64,000 nucleotides of DNA from an uncultured Flavobacteriaceae bacterium. GTDB lineage: Bacteria > Bacteroidota > Bacteroidia > Flavobacteriales > Flavobacteriaceae. The stretch is taken from positions 124,001 to 188,000 of the forward strand of contig CANLUH010000001.1 in NCBI GenBank assembly GCA_947494205.1, written 5' to 3'. Every line of letters starts with the position of its first letter. Position 1 is the stretch's first letter. Positions 35,854 through 44,137 of this stretch are shown piece after piece. The notes below the pieces were generated by a model, which was given only the letters and a program-made list of their open reading frames with translations, was not told the DNA's origin and made no database searches. The position numbers and the translations under genes are program-made.

Positions 35854-36624
35854 CTATCCACCAAACCCTATACGTTCTTCAATATCCCGCGCACCCTTTT
35901 CAATAATTGCTAAATAGTCATTAATCTTTTCCAACTTAAAACGACTAGACGGTCCAGAAACGCTAATACTCGCTACTATTTCCTTTTGTTTATTAAATAC
36001 AGGAATCGCAATACAAATTAAACCCAACTCCAATTCTTCCATATCTAAAGCATAATGCTGCGCTTTTATTTTTTGGAGTTCTTTTAATAGTAAACCCTTA
36101 TCGGTAATAGTATGCTCAGTACACTGTTCTAAAACAACTGTATGCATATAATTAGTCAATACTTTTTCAGTAGAAAACGCTAACAACACTTTTCCTATAG
36201 CTGTACAATATGCTTTTTGATAAGACCCAATTTGAGTACTTACTTTTAAACCTTGAGGGCTTTCGGTTTTATTTAAATACAAGACTTGGTTTTTATCTAA
36301 AACTCCAAAATGTACAGTTTCTTTAATTTCACTAGCAATTTGCTCTAAAGGAACTCTAGACTGCTTTCGTAATGCTTTATGTATAGATACTAAATTCCCT
36401 AATTCAAATAATTTTAACCCTAGCAAATACTTATCCTCATCATTCTTTTGTAATGCACCTAAAGTTTCTAAAGTACTTAATAAACGATACGTTGTACTTT
36501 TATTATAGCCCGTTTTTTTAGCCAATTCGCGTACTCCCCACTCTTTTTTATCTCCAATAAAAGCATCTAAAAGTGTAAACGCCTTTACAACAGAACCATT
36601 TAAATCTTTAGTATCGTTATTCAT
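35854..36624 (-). CDS. IclR-family transcriptional regulator (probable kynurenine operon regulator)
   Basis: A 256-residue regulator with an N-terminal winged helix (GVRELAKKTGYNKSTTYRLL) and a C-terminal IclR effector domain (about 80-250, with ISVSGPSSRF). It is divergent from the kynurenine operon, and an inverted repeat with TTGAAAC arms lies in the shared region. Control of the operon in response to a pathway intermediate is a reasonable inference. Confidence 0.9.
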   Translation of the reverse strand: MNNDTKDLNGSVVKAFTLLDAFIGDKKEWGVRELAKKTGYNKSTTYRLLSTLETLGALQKNDEDKYLLGLKLFELGNLVSIHKALRKQSRVPLEQIASEIKETVHFGVLDKNQVLYLNKTESPQGLKVSTQIGSYQKAYCTAIGKVLLAFSTEKVLTNYMHTVVLEQCTEHTITDKGLLLKELQKIKAQHYALDMEELELGLICIAIPVFNKQKEIVASISVSGPSSRFKLEKINDYLAIIEKGARDIEERIGFGG

Positions 36625-36717
36625 AATTCTAATAATTATTTTAAAATCAGTTTAAAAAAGACCATAAAATCTTAGTTAAACTTTATAATAGTCATTTTAT
36701 AATTCAATAATAATGCT

Positions 36718-36725
36718 TATTTTTG
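36718..36725 (+). promoter_or_regulatory. Putative -7 element of the kynurenine operon
   Basis: TATTTTTG matches TAnnTTTG, 71 bases before kynU. Its last bases overlap the inverted repeat at 36723-36739. Confidence 0.45.
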
Positions 36726-36739
36726 AAACAGCGTTTCAA
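36723..36739 (+). promoter_or_regulatory. Inverted repeat, candidate IclR operator
   Basis: TTGAAAC and GTTTCAA arms are separated by AGC, and a further TGAAAC half-site lies at 36744-36749. It overlaps the -7 element and the expected transcription start, a position suited to repression. Confidence 0.5.
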
Positions 36740-36796
36740 TATATGAAACACTTTTGAATAAATTCAAATAAAACGACCCTTTTATTTTACTAAAAA

Positions 36797-38062
36797 ATGA
36801 ACAAAGCCACTTTAAGTTACGCTAAACAACAGGACGAATTAGACGAATTATCGCATTACAGGAATCAATTTCATATTCCAAAAGATAAAAATGGAAACGA
36901 ATTAATTTATCTCTGTGGCAATTCGCTTGGTTTACAACCTAAGTCAACCAAAACCTATATAAACCAAGAATTAGAAGACTGGGCAAATTTAGGTGTTGAA
37001 GGACATACCGAAGCAAAAAACCCATGGCTACCATACCATGAGTTTTTAACTGAAAGCATGGCAAAAGTTGTAGGTGCAAAACCTATAGAGGTTGTGGTTA
37101 TGAATACATTAACTGCAAACCTTCACTTTATGATGGTTAGTTTTTATAAACCAACACCAAAACGCTATAAAATTTTAATAGAAGCCGATGCTTTTCCAAG
37201 TGATAAGTATGCTGTAGAGTCACAACTACGTCATCATGGTTACGATGACAAAGCTGGTGTTGTACTTTGGAAAGCCAGAGATGGTGAAGAATTAGCACGC
37301 TACGAAGATTTAGAAACCATAATGGAAGCGCAAGGCGATGAGATTGCTTTAATTATGATAGGTGGTGTAAACTATTACACAGGACAATTTTTCGATTTAA
37401 AACGCATTACAAACTTAGGGCATAAACACGGCTGCGTTGTTGGTTTCGATTGTGCACACGGTGCTGGTAACGTTAATTTAGATTTACATAACTCAGGCGC
37501 AGATTTCGCCGTATGGTGTACTTATAAATATATGAATTCCGGACCAGGAAGTTTATCGGGCTGCTTCGTTCACGAACGCCACGCACACGATAAAAACCTA
37601 AATCGTTTTGCAGGTTGGTGGAGTCATAATAAAGAAACACGTTTTAATATGCGTGGAGAATTCGATGTATTACCAGGCGCAGAAGGTTGGCAATTATCCA
37701 ATCCACCAATATTATCTATGGCAGCCATAAAAGCATCAGCAGATCTATTTAACGAAGTAGGTATGGACAAGCTTATAGAAAAATCTAAAAAGCTAACTGG
37801 TTACTTCGAGTTTTTAATAAACGAGTTAAATAATTCAGACATAAAAATAATAACACCAAGCAATCCAGACGAACGCGGTTGCCAATTGTCTATACAAGTT
37901 AAAAATGCAGATAGAGCGCTTCATAATAAATTAACAGAAGCCGGGGTAATAAGCGATTGGAGAGAACCAGATGTTATACGTTGCGCACCAGTACCACTAT
38001 ATAATTCGTTTGAAGATGTGTTTAATATGGTTGAAAAACTGAAAGTATTATTAAGTGATTAA
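36797..38062 (+). CDS. kynU: Kynureninase
   Basis: A 421-residue PLP enzyme that cleaves kynurenine or 3-hydroxykynurenine to anthranilate or 3-hydroxyanthranilate plus alanine. Seen are NSLGLQPK at the N terminus, GHTEAKNPWLPYHE, EADAFPSDKYA, the cofactor Asp in GFDCAHGAGN and PLP-lysine Lys244 in WCTYKYMNSGPGS. It is the first gene of the operon and overlaps the following small gene by eight bases. Confidence 0.96.
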   Translation: MNKATLSYAKQQDELDELSHYRNQFHIPKDKNGNELIYLCGNSLGLQPKSTKTYINQELEDWANLGVEGHTEAKNPWLPYHEFLTESMAKVVGAKPIEVVVMNTLTANLHFMMVSFYKPTPKRYKILIEADAFPSDKYAVESQLRHHGYDDKAGVVLWKARDGEELARYEDLETIMEAQGDEIALIMIGGVNYYTGQFFDLKRITNLGHKHGCVVGFDCAHGAGNVNLDLHNSGADFAVWCTYKYMNSGPGSLSGCFVHERHAHDKNLNRFAGWWSHNKETRFNMRGEFDVLPGAEGWQLSNPPILSMAAIKASADLFNEVGMDKLIEKSKKLTGYFEFLINELNNSDIKIITPSNPDERGCQLSIQVKNADRALHNKLTEAGVISDWREPDVIRCAPVPLYNSFEDVFNMVEKLKVLLSD

Positions 38063-38408
38063 TAAAGAGATAAGAAAAATACTTAAAAACGAAAATCAAG
38101 TATTTTTCTTAAAAAAGCAATCGGAACCAGGTTTCTTAGATTCATTTATTCTAGGGTTTATGGTCTATCTTATAAAAGGAAACGACTATGATTATTTAAT
38201 AATAACAAATCGAAGAATAGTAACCATTAGGAGAAATAAAGTACTCACTAATGTTGAATACAAAACAGATAAAAAACTAATCTTTAACTCTATAAAATCA
38301 GAAATTACTGGATTAGATTTAGAGAACAACAACATAACAATTGGATTATCTTTTATAAGATTAACTTATGAAGAAATTCAAAACATTAAAAAGATATTAA
38401 ATGCCTAA
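38055..38408 (+). CDS. PH-domain-like small protein inserted between kynU and kmo
   Basis: A 117-residue protein with a GTG start. A hydrophobic stretch (DSFILGFMVYLI) is followed by DYLIITNRRIVTIRRNK, a pattern seen in bacterial PH-like (YdbT/bPH) domains, where a strand pair presents a reporter of membrane or protein binding. It has no known role in kynurenine catabolism. It overlaps kynU and kmo by eight bases each, so it is fully built into the operon, yet it is unusually AT-rich and not part of the pathway as known. Confidence 0.65.
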   Translation: MINKEIRKILKNENQVFFLKKQSEPGFLDSFILGFMVYLIKGNDYDYLIITNRRIVTIRRNKVLTNVEYKTDKKLIFNSIKSEITGLDLENNNITIGLSFIRLTYEEIQNIKKILNA

Positions 38409-39798
38409 AAAAGACAACATACTTATAATTGGAGCTGGACTATGTGGCTCATTATTAGCATTACGTTTAGCACAAAGAGGTTACAAAGTAAATGTATATG
38501 AAGGCAGGCCAGATTTAAGAACTACAGATATTTCTGCAGGTCGCTCTATAAATTTAGCGCTATCAGACCGCGGATTAAAAGCTATGCGTCTAGCAGGTGT
38601 AGAAGATAAAGTAAAACCACTTTGCATCCCTATGTATGGACGTTTAATTCATGATGTAGAAGGCAATACGTTTCCTTCAAACTATTCTGGAAGAGACGGC
38701 GAATATATAAATTCCATCTCGCGAGGTGCCCTTAACGGATTACTATTAACAGAAGCAGATGCTTACGATAATTTAACTATTCATTTTAATAAAAAATGTA
38801 ATGGTGTAGATATAGACAATAATGAAGCCTCTTTTTACGATTACGAAACCAAAACAGATTTTAAAGTCTCTGCCGATGTTATTTTTGGAGCAGATGGCGC
38901 AGGTTCTGCATTACGTAAAAGTTATTATTTAGAGCGTAAATTCTTATTCAGCTATTCGCAAAATTATTTAACACACGGTTATAAAGAATTAGAAATTCCT
39001 GCCGCAGAAAACGGCGAACACCAAATAAGTAAAGACTATTTACATATCTGGCCAAGAGGTGATTATATGGTTATTGCATTACCAAACTTAGACGGAAGCT
39101 TTACAGTAACCCTATTTTTAAGTTATGAAGAAGGCGAATACAACTTTAAAAACTTAAAAACAGAAACCGATATAAAAACCTTTTTTGAAACAAAGTTTCC
39201 AGATGCCTTAGCCTTAATTCCAAATATAGCAGAGGAATTCGCAAATAACCCAACAGGACCATTAGGTACTGTAAAATGTTCTCCTTGGCATTATAAAAAC
39301 AAAACACTAATTATGGGAGATGCGGCACATGCCATAGTTCCTTTTTATGGCCAAGGTATGAATGCTTCTTTTGAAGATGTTACCGTTTTTGATAGTATTT
39401 TAGAACAACACGAAGGCGATTGGGAAACTATTTTTAAAACCTACGAAAAAACTAGAAAAGCAGATACCGATGCTATTGCCGATTTAGCAATAGATAACTA
39501 TTACGAAATGCGCGATCATGTCGCAAACCCAATATTTAAAGAAAAGCGTATCTTAGAAATGGCTTTAGAGAAAACATTTCCCGAAGCTTATTTCTCTAAA
39601 TACTCTATGGTAACATTTAATGAAAACATCCCTTATAATAAGGCCATGAAAAAAGGAAGAGCGCAAGACAAGGCGATTTTAAATATGTTAGCAGATAATG
39701 AAATAAATAAGGAAGAAGATTTAAAAGTACTACTTAAAAAAGTGCAAGACGAAACGAATAATATACTAGAAGAAGATAAAATTGCAGGATTAAAGTAA
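38401..39798 (+). CDS. kmo: Kynurenine 3-monooxygenase
   Basis: A 465-residue FAD hydroxylase with Rossmann motif GAGLCG near the N terminus, the second FAD motif GDAAHAIVPFYGQGMNA and the middle motif FGADGAGSALR. It converts kynurenine to 3-hydroxykynurenine with NADPH and oxygen. Bacterial orthologues have a C-terminal helical region like the one here (about 380-465). It precedes a repeat-containing gap. Confidence 0.96.
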   Translation: MPKKDNILIIGAGLCGSLLALRLAQRGYKVNVYEGRPDLRTTDISAGRSINLALSDRGLKAMRLAGVEDKVKPLCIPMYGRLIHDVEGNTFPSNYSGRDGEYINSISRGALNGLLLTEADAYDNLTIHFNKKCNGVDIDNNEASFYDYETKTDFKVSADVIFGADGAGSALRKSYYLERKFLFSYSQNYLTHGYKELEIPAAENGEHQISKDYLHIWPRGDYMVIALPNLDGSFTVTLFLSYEEGEYNFKNLKTETDIKTFFETKFPDALALIPNIAEEFANNPTGPLGTVKCSPWHYKNKTLIMGDAAHAIVPFYGQGMNASFEDVTVFDSILEQHEGDWETIFKTYEKTRKADTDAIADLAIDNYYEMRDHVANPIFKEKRILEMALEKTFPEAYFSKYSMVTFNENIPYNKAMKKGRAQDKAILNMLADNEINKEEDLKVLLKKVQDETNNILEEDKIAGLK

Positions 39799-39820
39799 AA
39801 AAATAAAATGAGCACGAGTT

Positions 39821-39842
39821 CCTTCCTTTAAACAAAGGAAGG
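39821..39842 (+). repeat. Hairpin repeat after kmo
   Basis: CCTTCCTTT and AAAGGAAGG arms with a 4-nt loop, followed by a GGATTTTTC...GAAAAATTC second fold. It has the look of a dispersed intergenic repeat, not a terminator. Confidence 0.5.
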
Positions 39843-39994
39843 TGGATTTTTCAAACGAAAAATTCGGATGGTTTTTCAAAAAATAGCGAAGCTTATTTTA
39901 AATAAAATAAACAGTGAGAATCTAGACTCATCAGAAACAAATGTAAGTCTGGGTACAGTAGAAGATTTTAAATAAGAATTAAGTTAAATCAAAG

Positions 39995-40015
39995 ATTCCT
40001 TGCCTTCGCAGGAAT
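39995..40015 (+). repeat. ATTCCT..AGGAAT hairpin repeat, copy 1
   Basis: ATTCCTtGC and GCAGGAAT around CTTC. It ends 11 bases before the RidA-family start codon. Confidence 0.5.
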
Positions 40016-40026
40016 GACAAATAGAT

Positions 40027-40425
40027 ATGAGTGATAAAGTAACACCAAGAGGCGCTTACCCACATGTTAAACGTGTAGGCGATTTTATTTTTGTATCGGG
40101 AACCAGTTCTCGTAGACCAGATAATACAATTGCAGGAGTAGAAGTTATAGACGAAATGGGTACAAAACGTTTAGATGCTTATGTACAAACACAAGAAGTG
40201 ATTAAAAACATAGAACGCAACTTAGCCAAAGAAGGCGCTACTTTAAAAGATGTTGTAGATGTAACCTCTTTTTTAGTAAACATGAATGACTTTGCAGGGT
40301 ACAATAAAGCTTATGGAGAGTTTTTTGAAAAAGAAACAGGCCCAACGCGAACAACAGTAGCAGTACACCAATTACCACATCCAGATTTAGTTGTGGAAAT
40401 AAAAGTGATGGCTTATAAAAAATAG
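40027..40425 (+). CDS. RidA-family protein, probable 2-aminomuconate deaminase
   Basis: A 132-residue RidA (YjgF/YER057c) protein with the family signature stretches [14 protein letters not shown] and [13 protein letters not shown] and the C-terminal Arg in GPTRTTVAV. Members in this operon position (AmnD/NbaF) deaminate 2-aminomuconate to 4-oxalocrotonate. Its place between kmo and the ALDH gene supports that role over general imine deaminase activity. The assignment rests on context. Confidence 0.88.
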   Translation: MSDKVTPRGAYPHVKRVGDFIFVSGTSSRRPDNTIAGVEVIDEMGTKRLDAYVQTQEVIKNIERNLAKEGATLKDVVDVTSFLVNMNDFAGYNKAYGEFFEKETGPTRTTVAVHQLPHPDLVVEIKVMAYKK

Positions 40426-40494
40426 AAGAGATAAATAACTATTAAATAATTTAAGTTCTCCCCTACTAGAACGTAAATAAATATTTACATAAAA

Positions 40495-40968
40495 ATGGGT
40501 AGAAAAAGAATCTTAACAAGTGCTGCTGAAATTTCAGGAGTTATTGGATTAATAGTAGCAATAGTTTTAGGAATTAACCAATGGCAATCAAATCCTAAAA
40601 AAGAAAAAGAAATAACAATATTAGTAGAAAACTATTATGATTCAGCAATGCGTCAAGACTATGAAGATATTCTATCATTTTATGAGTTCCCAATAGAAAG
40701 ATATTTTGACTCAAGAAATCTTACTAGTGAAGCATTAAAGAAAAAACAAGTAGCATATTACGAAAGATGGAAATATCAACGCATTAATGTCGTTGATAAT
40801 TCTATTAAAGTTGAAGAAAGAAAAGATGGAAAAAAGAAAGTAACTTTAAAATTAGACTACCAGACTAAGAAAAATAAATCAGATAAATTCAAAAACTTTG
40901 ATTTAAAAATTTTTATGATGCTAAATGCTAACAACAAAATTATTAGCATATATGAAATGCAGAACTAG
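40495..40968 (+). CDS. Single-pass membrane protein of unknown function in the kynurenine operon
   Basis: A 157-residue protein with one transmembrane helix near residues 12-27 (ISGVIGLIVAIVLGI), then a Lys-rich soluble part with a NTF2-like/DUF4440-type look (ENYYDSAMRQDYEDILSFYE). No known pathway function. It is 12 bases from the ALDH gene. Like the PH-like gene it is an unexpected passenger in the operon. Confidence 0.7.
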   Translation: MGRKRILTSAAEISGVIGLIVAIVLGINQWQSNPKKEKEITILVENYYDSAMRQDYEDILSFYEFPIERYFDSRNLTSEALKKKQVAYYERWKYQRINVVDNSIKVEERKDGKKKVTLKLDYQTKKNKSDKFKNFDLKIFMMLNANNKIISIYEMQN

Positions 40969-40980
40969 ACTTTTATAATT

Positions 40981-42420
40981 ATGACCATACAGAATTACAT
41001 AAACGGCAAATTTCATAATCCAATAGACAATCATTGGATAGACAACTATTGTCCTGCTAATGGAGAAGTTTATGGACAAATTCCAAACTCCTCTAAAGCC
41101 GATGTTGAAAACGCATATACTGCTGCCAAATCTGCTTTTAAGCAGTGGTCTCAAACCACTTTAGAAGAACGAAGTAGAATACTAATAAAAATATCGGAAT
41201 TACTAGAAGCTAACCTAGATCGTTTTGCAGAAGCAGAAAGTAAGGATAATGGTAAACCCGTTAGTCTAGCAAAAGCCGTAGATATACCAAGAGCAGCAAG
41301 TAATTTTCGCTTTTTCGGAAATGCCATTACGCAGTTTGCTAGCGAAAGCCATGAAAGTGTAGGCCAAAATGCAGTAAATTATACACTCCGTCAACCTATT
41401 AGTGTTGTAGGATGCATTTCGCCATGGAACCTTCCACTCTATTTATTTACTTGGAAAATAGCACCAGCAATTGCAGCAGGGAATTGTGTAGTCGCAAAAC
41501 CTAGTGAAGTTACGCCTATGACAGCTTATTTACTAGGTGAGATTTGTACAGAAGCAGGCTTACCAAATGGTGTATTAAACATTGTTCATGGACTTGGCGG
41601 TTCTACCGGACAAGCCATTGTAGAACATCCAGACATTAAAGCTATTTCTTTTACTGGTGGGACAGCAACTGGAGCGCATATTGCAAGAGTAGCTGCGCCA
41701 ATGTTTAAAAAACTATCTTTAGAATTAGGCGGAAAAAACCCAAACATCATTTTTGCAGATTGCGATTACGACGACATGCTAAATACCACCGTGCGTTCAT
41801 CATTTGCTAATCAAGGGCAAATTTGTCTTTGCGGCAGTCGCATATTTGTAGAAGAAACAATATACGAACAGTTTAAAACCGATTTTGTAGCTAGAGTAAA
41901 AACTTTAAAGGTTGGACATCCATCTCAAAAAGAAACCAATATAGGAGCTTTAGTCTCTAAATCTCATTTAGAAAAAGTAAAAGAATACATTGCTATTGCA
42001 AAAGAAGAACAAGGTAAAGTACTTTGCGGCGGTAATGAAGTCTCAGTTAGTGGTTACGAAAACGGATATTATTTAGAACCAACAGTTATAGAAGTACCCA
42101 ATGATGAATGCAGAGTAAATCAAGAAGAAATTTTTGGGCCCGTAGTTACTATTATGTCATTTAAAACCGAGGATGATGTATTAGTTATGGCTAATAAAGT
42201 AAAGTATGGTTTGTCTGCCACACTATGGACGAACAACTTAAAACGTACCATGCGCATGAGTAATCAATTACAAGCGGGTATTGTTTGGGTAAACACATGG
42301 ATGATGCGTGATTTACGCACACCTTTTGGAGGAGTAAAAGCTTCAGGAGTTGGACGAGAAGGCGGCTTTGAAGCTTTGCGTTTTTTCACAGAAGCAAAAA
42401 ATGTATGTATAAAATATTAA
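40981..42420 (+). CDS. Aldehyde dehydrogenase, probable 2-aminomuconic semialdehyde dehydrogenase
   Basis: A 479-residue NAD-dependent ALDH with catalytic Glu248 (LELGGKNPN) and Cys282 (GQICLCGSR). Among kynurenine operons, this position is occupied by AmnC/NbaE, which oxidises 2-aminomuconate semialdehyde to 2-aminomuconate. The family is certain; the substrate follows from the flanking deaminase and ACMSD genes. Confidence 0.92.
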   Translation: MTIQNYINGKFHNPIDNHWIDNYCPANGEVYGQIPNSSKADVENAYTAAKSAFKQWSQTTLEERSRILIKISELLEANLDRFAEAESKDNGKPVSLAKAVDIPRAASNFRFFGNAITQFASESHESVGQNAVNYTLRQPISVVGCISPWNLPLYLFTWKIAPAIAAGNCVVAKPSEVTPMTAYLLGEICTEAGLPNGVLNIVHGLGGSTGQAIVEHPDIKAISFTGGTATGAHIARVAAPMFKKLSLELGGKNPNIIFADCDYDDMLNTTVRSSFANQGQICLCGSRIFVEETIYEQFKTDFVARVKTLKVGHPSQKETNIGALVSKSHLEKVKEYIAIAKEEQGKVLCGGNEVSVSGYENGYYLEPTVIEVPNDECRVNQEEIFGPVVTIMSFKTEDDVLVMANKVKYGLSATLWTNNLKRTMRMSNQLQAGIVWVNTWMMRDLRTPFGGVKASGVGREGGFEALRFFTEAKNVCIKY

Positions 42421-42439
42421 TTCCCATGCAGATGGGAAT
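42420..42439 (+). repeat. ATTCCC..GGGAAT hairpin repeat, copy 2
   Basis: ATTCCCAT and ATGGGAAT with loop GCAG, starting on the last base of the ALDH stop codon. Confidence 0.5.
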
Positions 42440-42477
42440 CTCATAAATAGAAGAAAATTAAAAAGGTCTCGACTTTA

Positions 42478-42503
42478 GCCTGTCTTGAGCGAAGACGAAA
42501 GGC
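42478..42503 (+). repeat. Hairpin in the ALDH-SDR gap
   Basis: GCCT and AGGC plus GTCTT and AAGAC arms, nested in GGTCTCGAC...GCTCGACC, a type of dispersed element typical of flavobacterial intergenic DNA. Confidence 0.4.
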
Positions 42504-42548
42504 TCGACCAGACAACTAGATAAAACGGAATTACTAATTTTAAAAGAT

Positions 42549-42564
42549 TCCTGCCTCTGCAGGA
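42549..42564 (+). repeat. TCCTGC..GCAGGA hairpin repeat, copy 3
   Basis: TCCTGC and GCAGGA with loop CTCT. The AGGA of the right arm is 6 bases from the SDR ATG, so the fold could cover a ribosome-binding-like sequence. Confidence 0.5.
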
Positions 42565-42570
42565 CATGTT

Positions 42571-43353
42571 ATGAACTTAAACTTAAACAATAAAAACGCA
42601 TTAGTTTGCGGTAGCACACAAGGTATAGGTAAAGCTACAGCTATGGTTTTAGCAGAAGAAGGCGTAAACGTAACTTTAATTGCTAGAAACGAAGATAAGT
42701 TAAAACAAACCCTTTCTGAATTACCAGGACATAGAAACCATAATTATATTGTTGCAGATTTCTCTAATCCTGAAGCTTTAAAAACTAAAGTCGCAGAGCA
42801 TATAGCAAACCACAACGGATTCCATATACTAGTAAACAATACAGGAGGACCAAAAGGAGGTCCTGTTTTTGCTGCCGAAGTGAGCGAATTTGAAGCTGCT
42901 TTTACACAACATTTAAAATGTAATCATGTATTAGCACAAACGCTTGTTCCCTTTATGAAAGAAGAAGGATTTGGTCGTATAGTTAATGTTATTTCTACAT
43001 CTGTAAAACAACCTTTAGATGGTTTAGGTGTTAGTAATACTATTCGTGGCGCTGTTGCCAATTGGAGTAAAACTTTAGCTAATGAGTTAGGTGGTTTTGG
43101 TATTACGGTAAATAATGTATTACCAGGCGCAACAGGAACGGAACGTTTAAGTGAAATTATTAAAAATAAATCGGCAAAAACAGGAGTTAGTGTAGACGAT
43201 GCAAGCCAAGCCATGAAAAACGCAGTACCTGCAAAACGTTTTGCTAAACCAGAAGAAATTGCAAATGCCATAACATTTTTAACAAGTGAAGCCGCTAGTT
43301 ACATCAATGGTATAAACCTTCCTGTAGATGGTGGGAGAACCAAAAGTTTATAA
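42571..43353 (+). CDS. Atypical short-chain dehydrogenase/reductase in the kynurenine operon
   Basis: A 260-residue SDR with cofactor motif CGSTQGIGKA and NNTGGPKGG (usual NNAG). Ser142 is at the catalytic Ser position, but the YxxxK pair expected at 155/159 reads SNTIR (Ser155, Arg159). The spacing from Ser142 is exactly normal, so this is a real substitution. Similar SNxxR proteins exist in kynurenine and other clusters, so the enzyme may use another mechanism or bind without redox chemistry. Confidence 0.9.
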   Translation: MNLNLNNKNALVCGSTQGIGKATAMVLAEEGVNVTLIARNEDKLKQTLSELPGHRNHNYIVADFSNPEALKTKVAEHIANHNGFHILVNNTGGPKGGPVFAAEVSEFEAAFTQHLKCNHVLAQTLVPFMKEEGFGRIVNVISTSVKQPLDGLGVSNTIRGAVANWSKTLANELGGFGITVNNVLPGATGTERLSEIIKNKSAKTGVSVDDASQAMKNAVPAKRFAKPEEIANAITFLTSEAASYINGINLPVDGGRTKSL

Positions 43354-43413
43354 TTTTAAGCTTCTAAACAATATAAAAAGGAATTAGTAAATTTATAATA
43401 TATTGATATACAC

Positions 43414-43429
43414 TCCTGTGTTAGCAGGA
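43414..43429 (+). repeat. TCCTG..CAGGA hairpin repeat, copy 4
   Basis: TCCTG and CAGGA with loop TGTTAG, between the SDR and dioxygenase genes. Confidence 0.4.
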
Positions 43430-43513
43430 ATTCTAAATACAATCAACTAATCGATTCTTACCATAGTCAATCCTTAATGAAGACAAAAGGCAAGAATAAC
43501 AAAAACAAAGACA

Positions 43514-44047
43514 ATGAGTAATTTAGTATCGCCCCTAAATTTTAAAGCTTGGATTGAAGAAAACAGACATTTACTAAAACCTCCAGTAGGAAACAAATGT
43601 GTATGGAAAGACGGTGATTTTATTGTTATGGTTGTTGGCGGCCCAAATAATAGAAAAGACTACCATTATAACGAAACACCAGAGTTCTTTTATCAAATAG
43701 AAGGGGATATTGTTTTAAAAATCATTGATAATGGTGAACCAAAAGATGTACATATTAAAGAAGGAGATATTTATTTATTACCTCCTAAAGTACCGCATTC
43801 ACCTCAACGTGGCGCAAATACAGTTGGTTTAGTTATAGAATATAAACGCCCAGAAGGCATGAAAGATGCCTTACTCTGGTTCTGTGAGAATTGTACAACT
43901 AAATTATACGAAGAAGATTTTACTGTAGAAAATATAGAAACAGATATGCCTAAAATTTTCGATCAGTATTACAGTGATAAGGACAAACGTTCTTGTCCTA
44001 ACTGCGGAAATATTATGCAACCACCAACTAAAGTGAAAATTGAGTAG
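43514..44047 (+). CDS. nbaC: 3-hydroxyanthranilate 3,4-dioxygenase
   Basis: A 177-residue cupin dioxygenase that opens the ring of 3-hydroxyanthranilate. It shows the iron-site stretch YHYNETPEFFYQIEGD (His, Glu) with a later His (VPHSP), and the C-terminal rubredoxin-like Cys pairs FCENC and SCPNC that mark the bacterial form. Length and motif order match the family. Confidence 0.95.
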   Translation: MSNLVSPLNFKAWIEENRHLLKPPVGNKCVWKDGDFIVMVVGGPNNRKDYHYNETPEFFYQIEGDIVLKIIDNGEPKDVHIKEGDIYLLPPKVPHSPQRGANTVGLVIEYKRPEGMKDALLWFCENCTTKLYEEDFTVENIETDMPKIFDQYYSDKDKRSCPNCGNIMQPPTKVKIE

Positions 44048-44116
44048 TACACTTTCGGTACCACAAAAGTTGATTTATAATTAAATAACTGAGTTTAAAG
44101 CTCACTTTAAAATAGT

Positions 44117-44130
44117 CCTGTTATTACAGG
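44117..44130 (+). repeat. CCTG..CAGG hairpin repeat, copy 5 (weak)
   Basis: CCTG and CAGG around TTATTA. AGGGA from the right arm lies 5 bases before the ACMSD ATG. Confidence 0.35.
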
Positions 44131-44137
44131 GAATACT

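Noticed and set aside
39799-40026. Insertion sequence or IS remnant in the kmo-RidA gap
   Set aside because: Only short hairpin repeats are present, no transposase fragment and no terminal inverted repeats of IS type.
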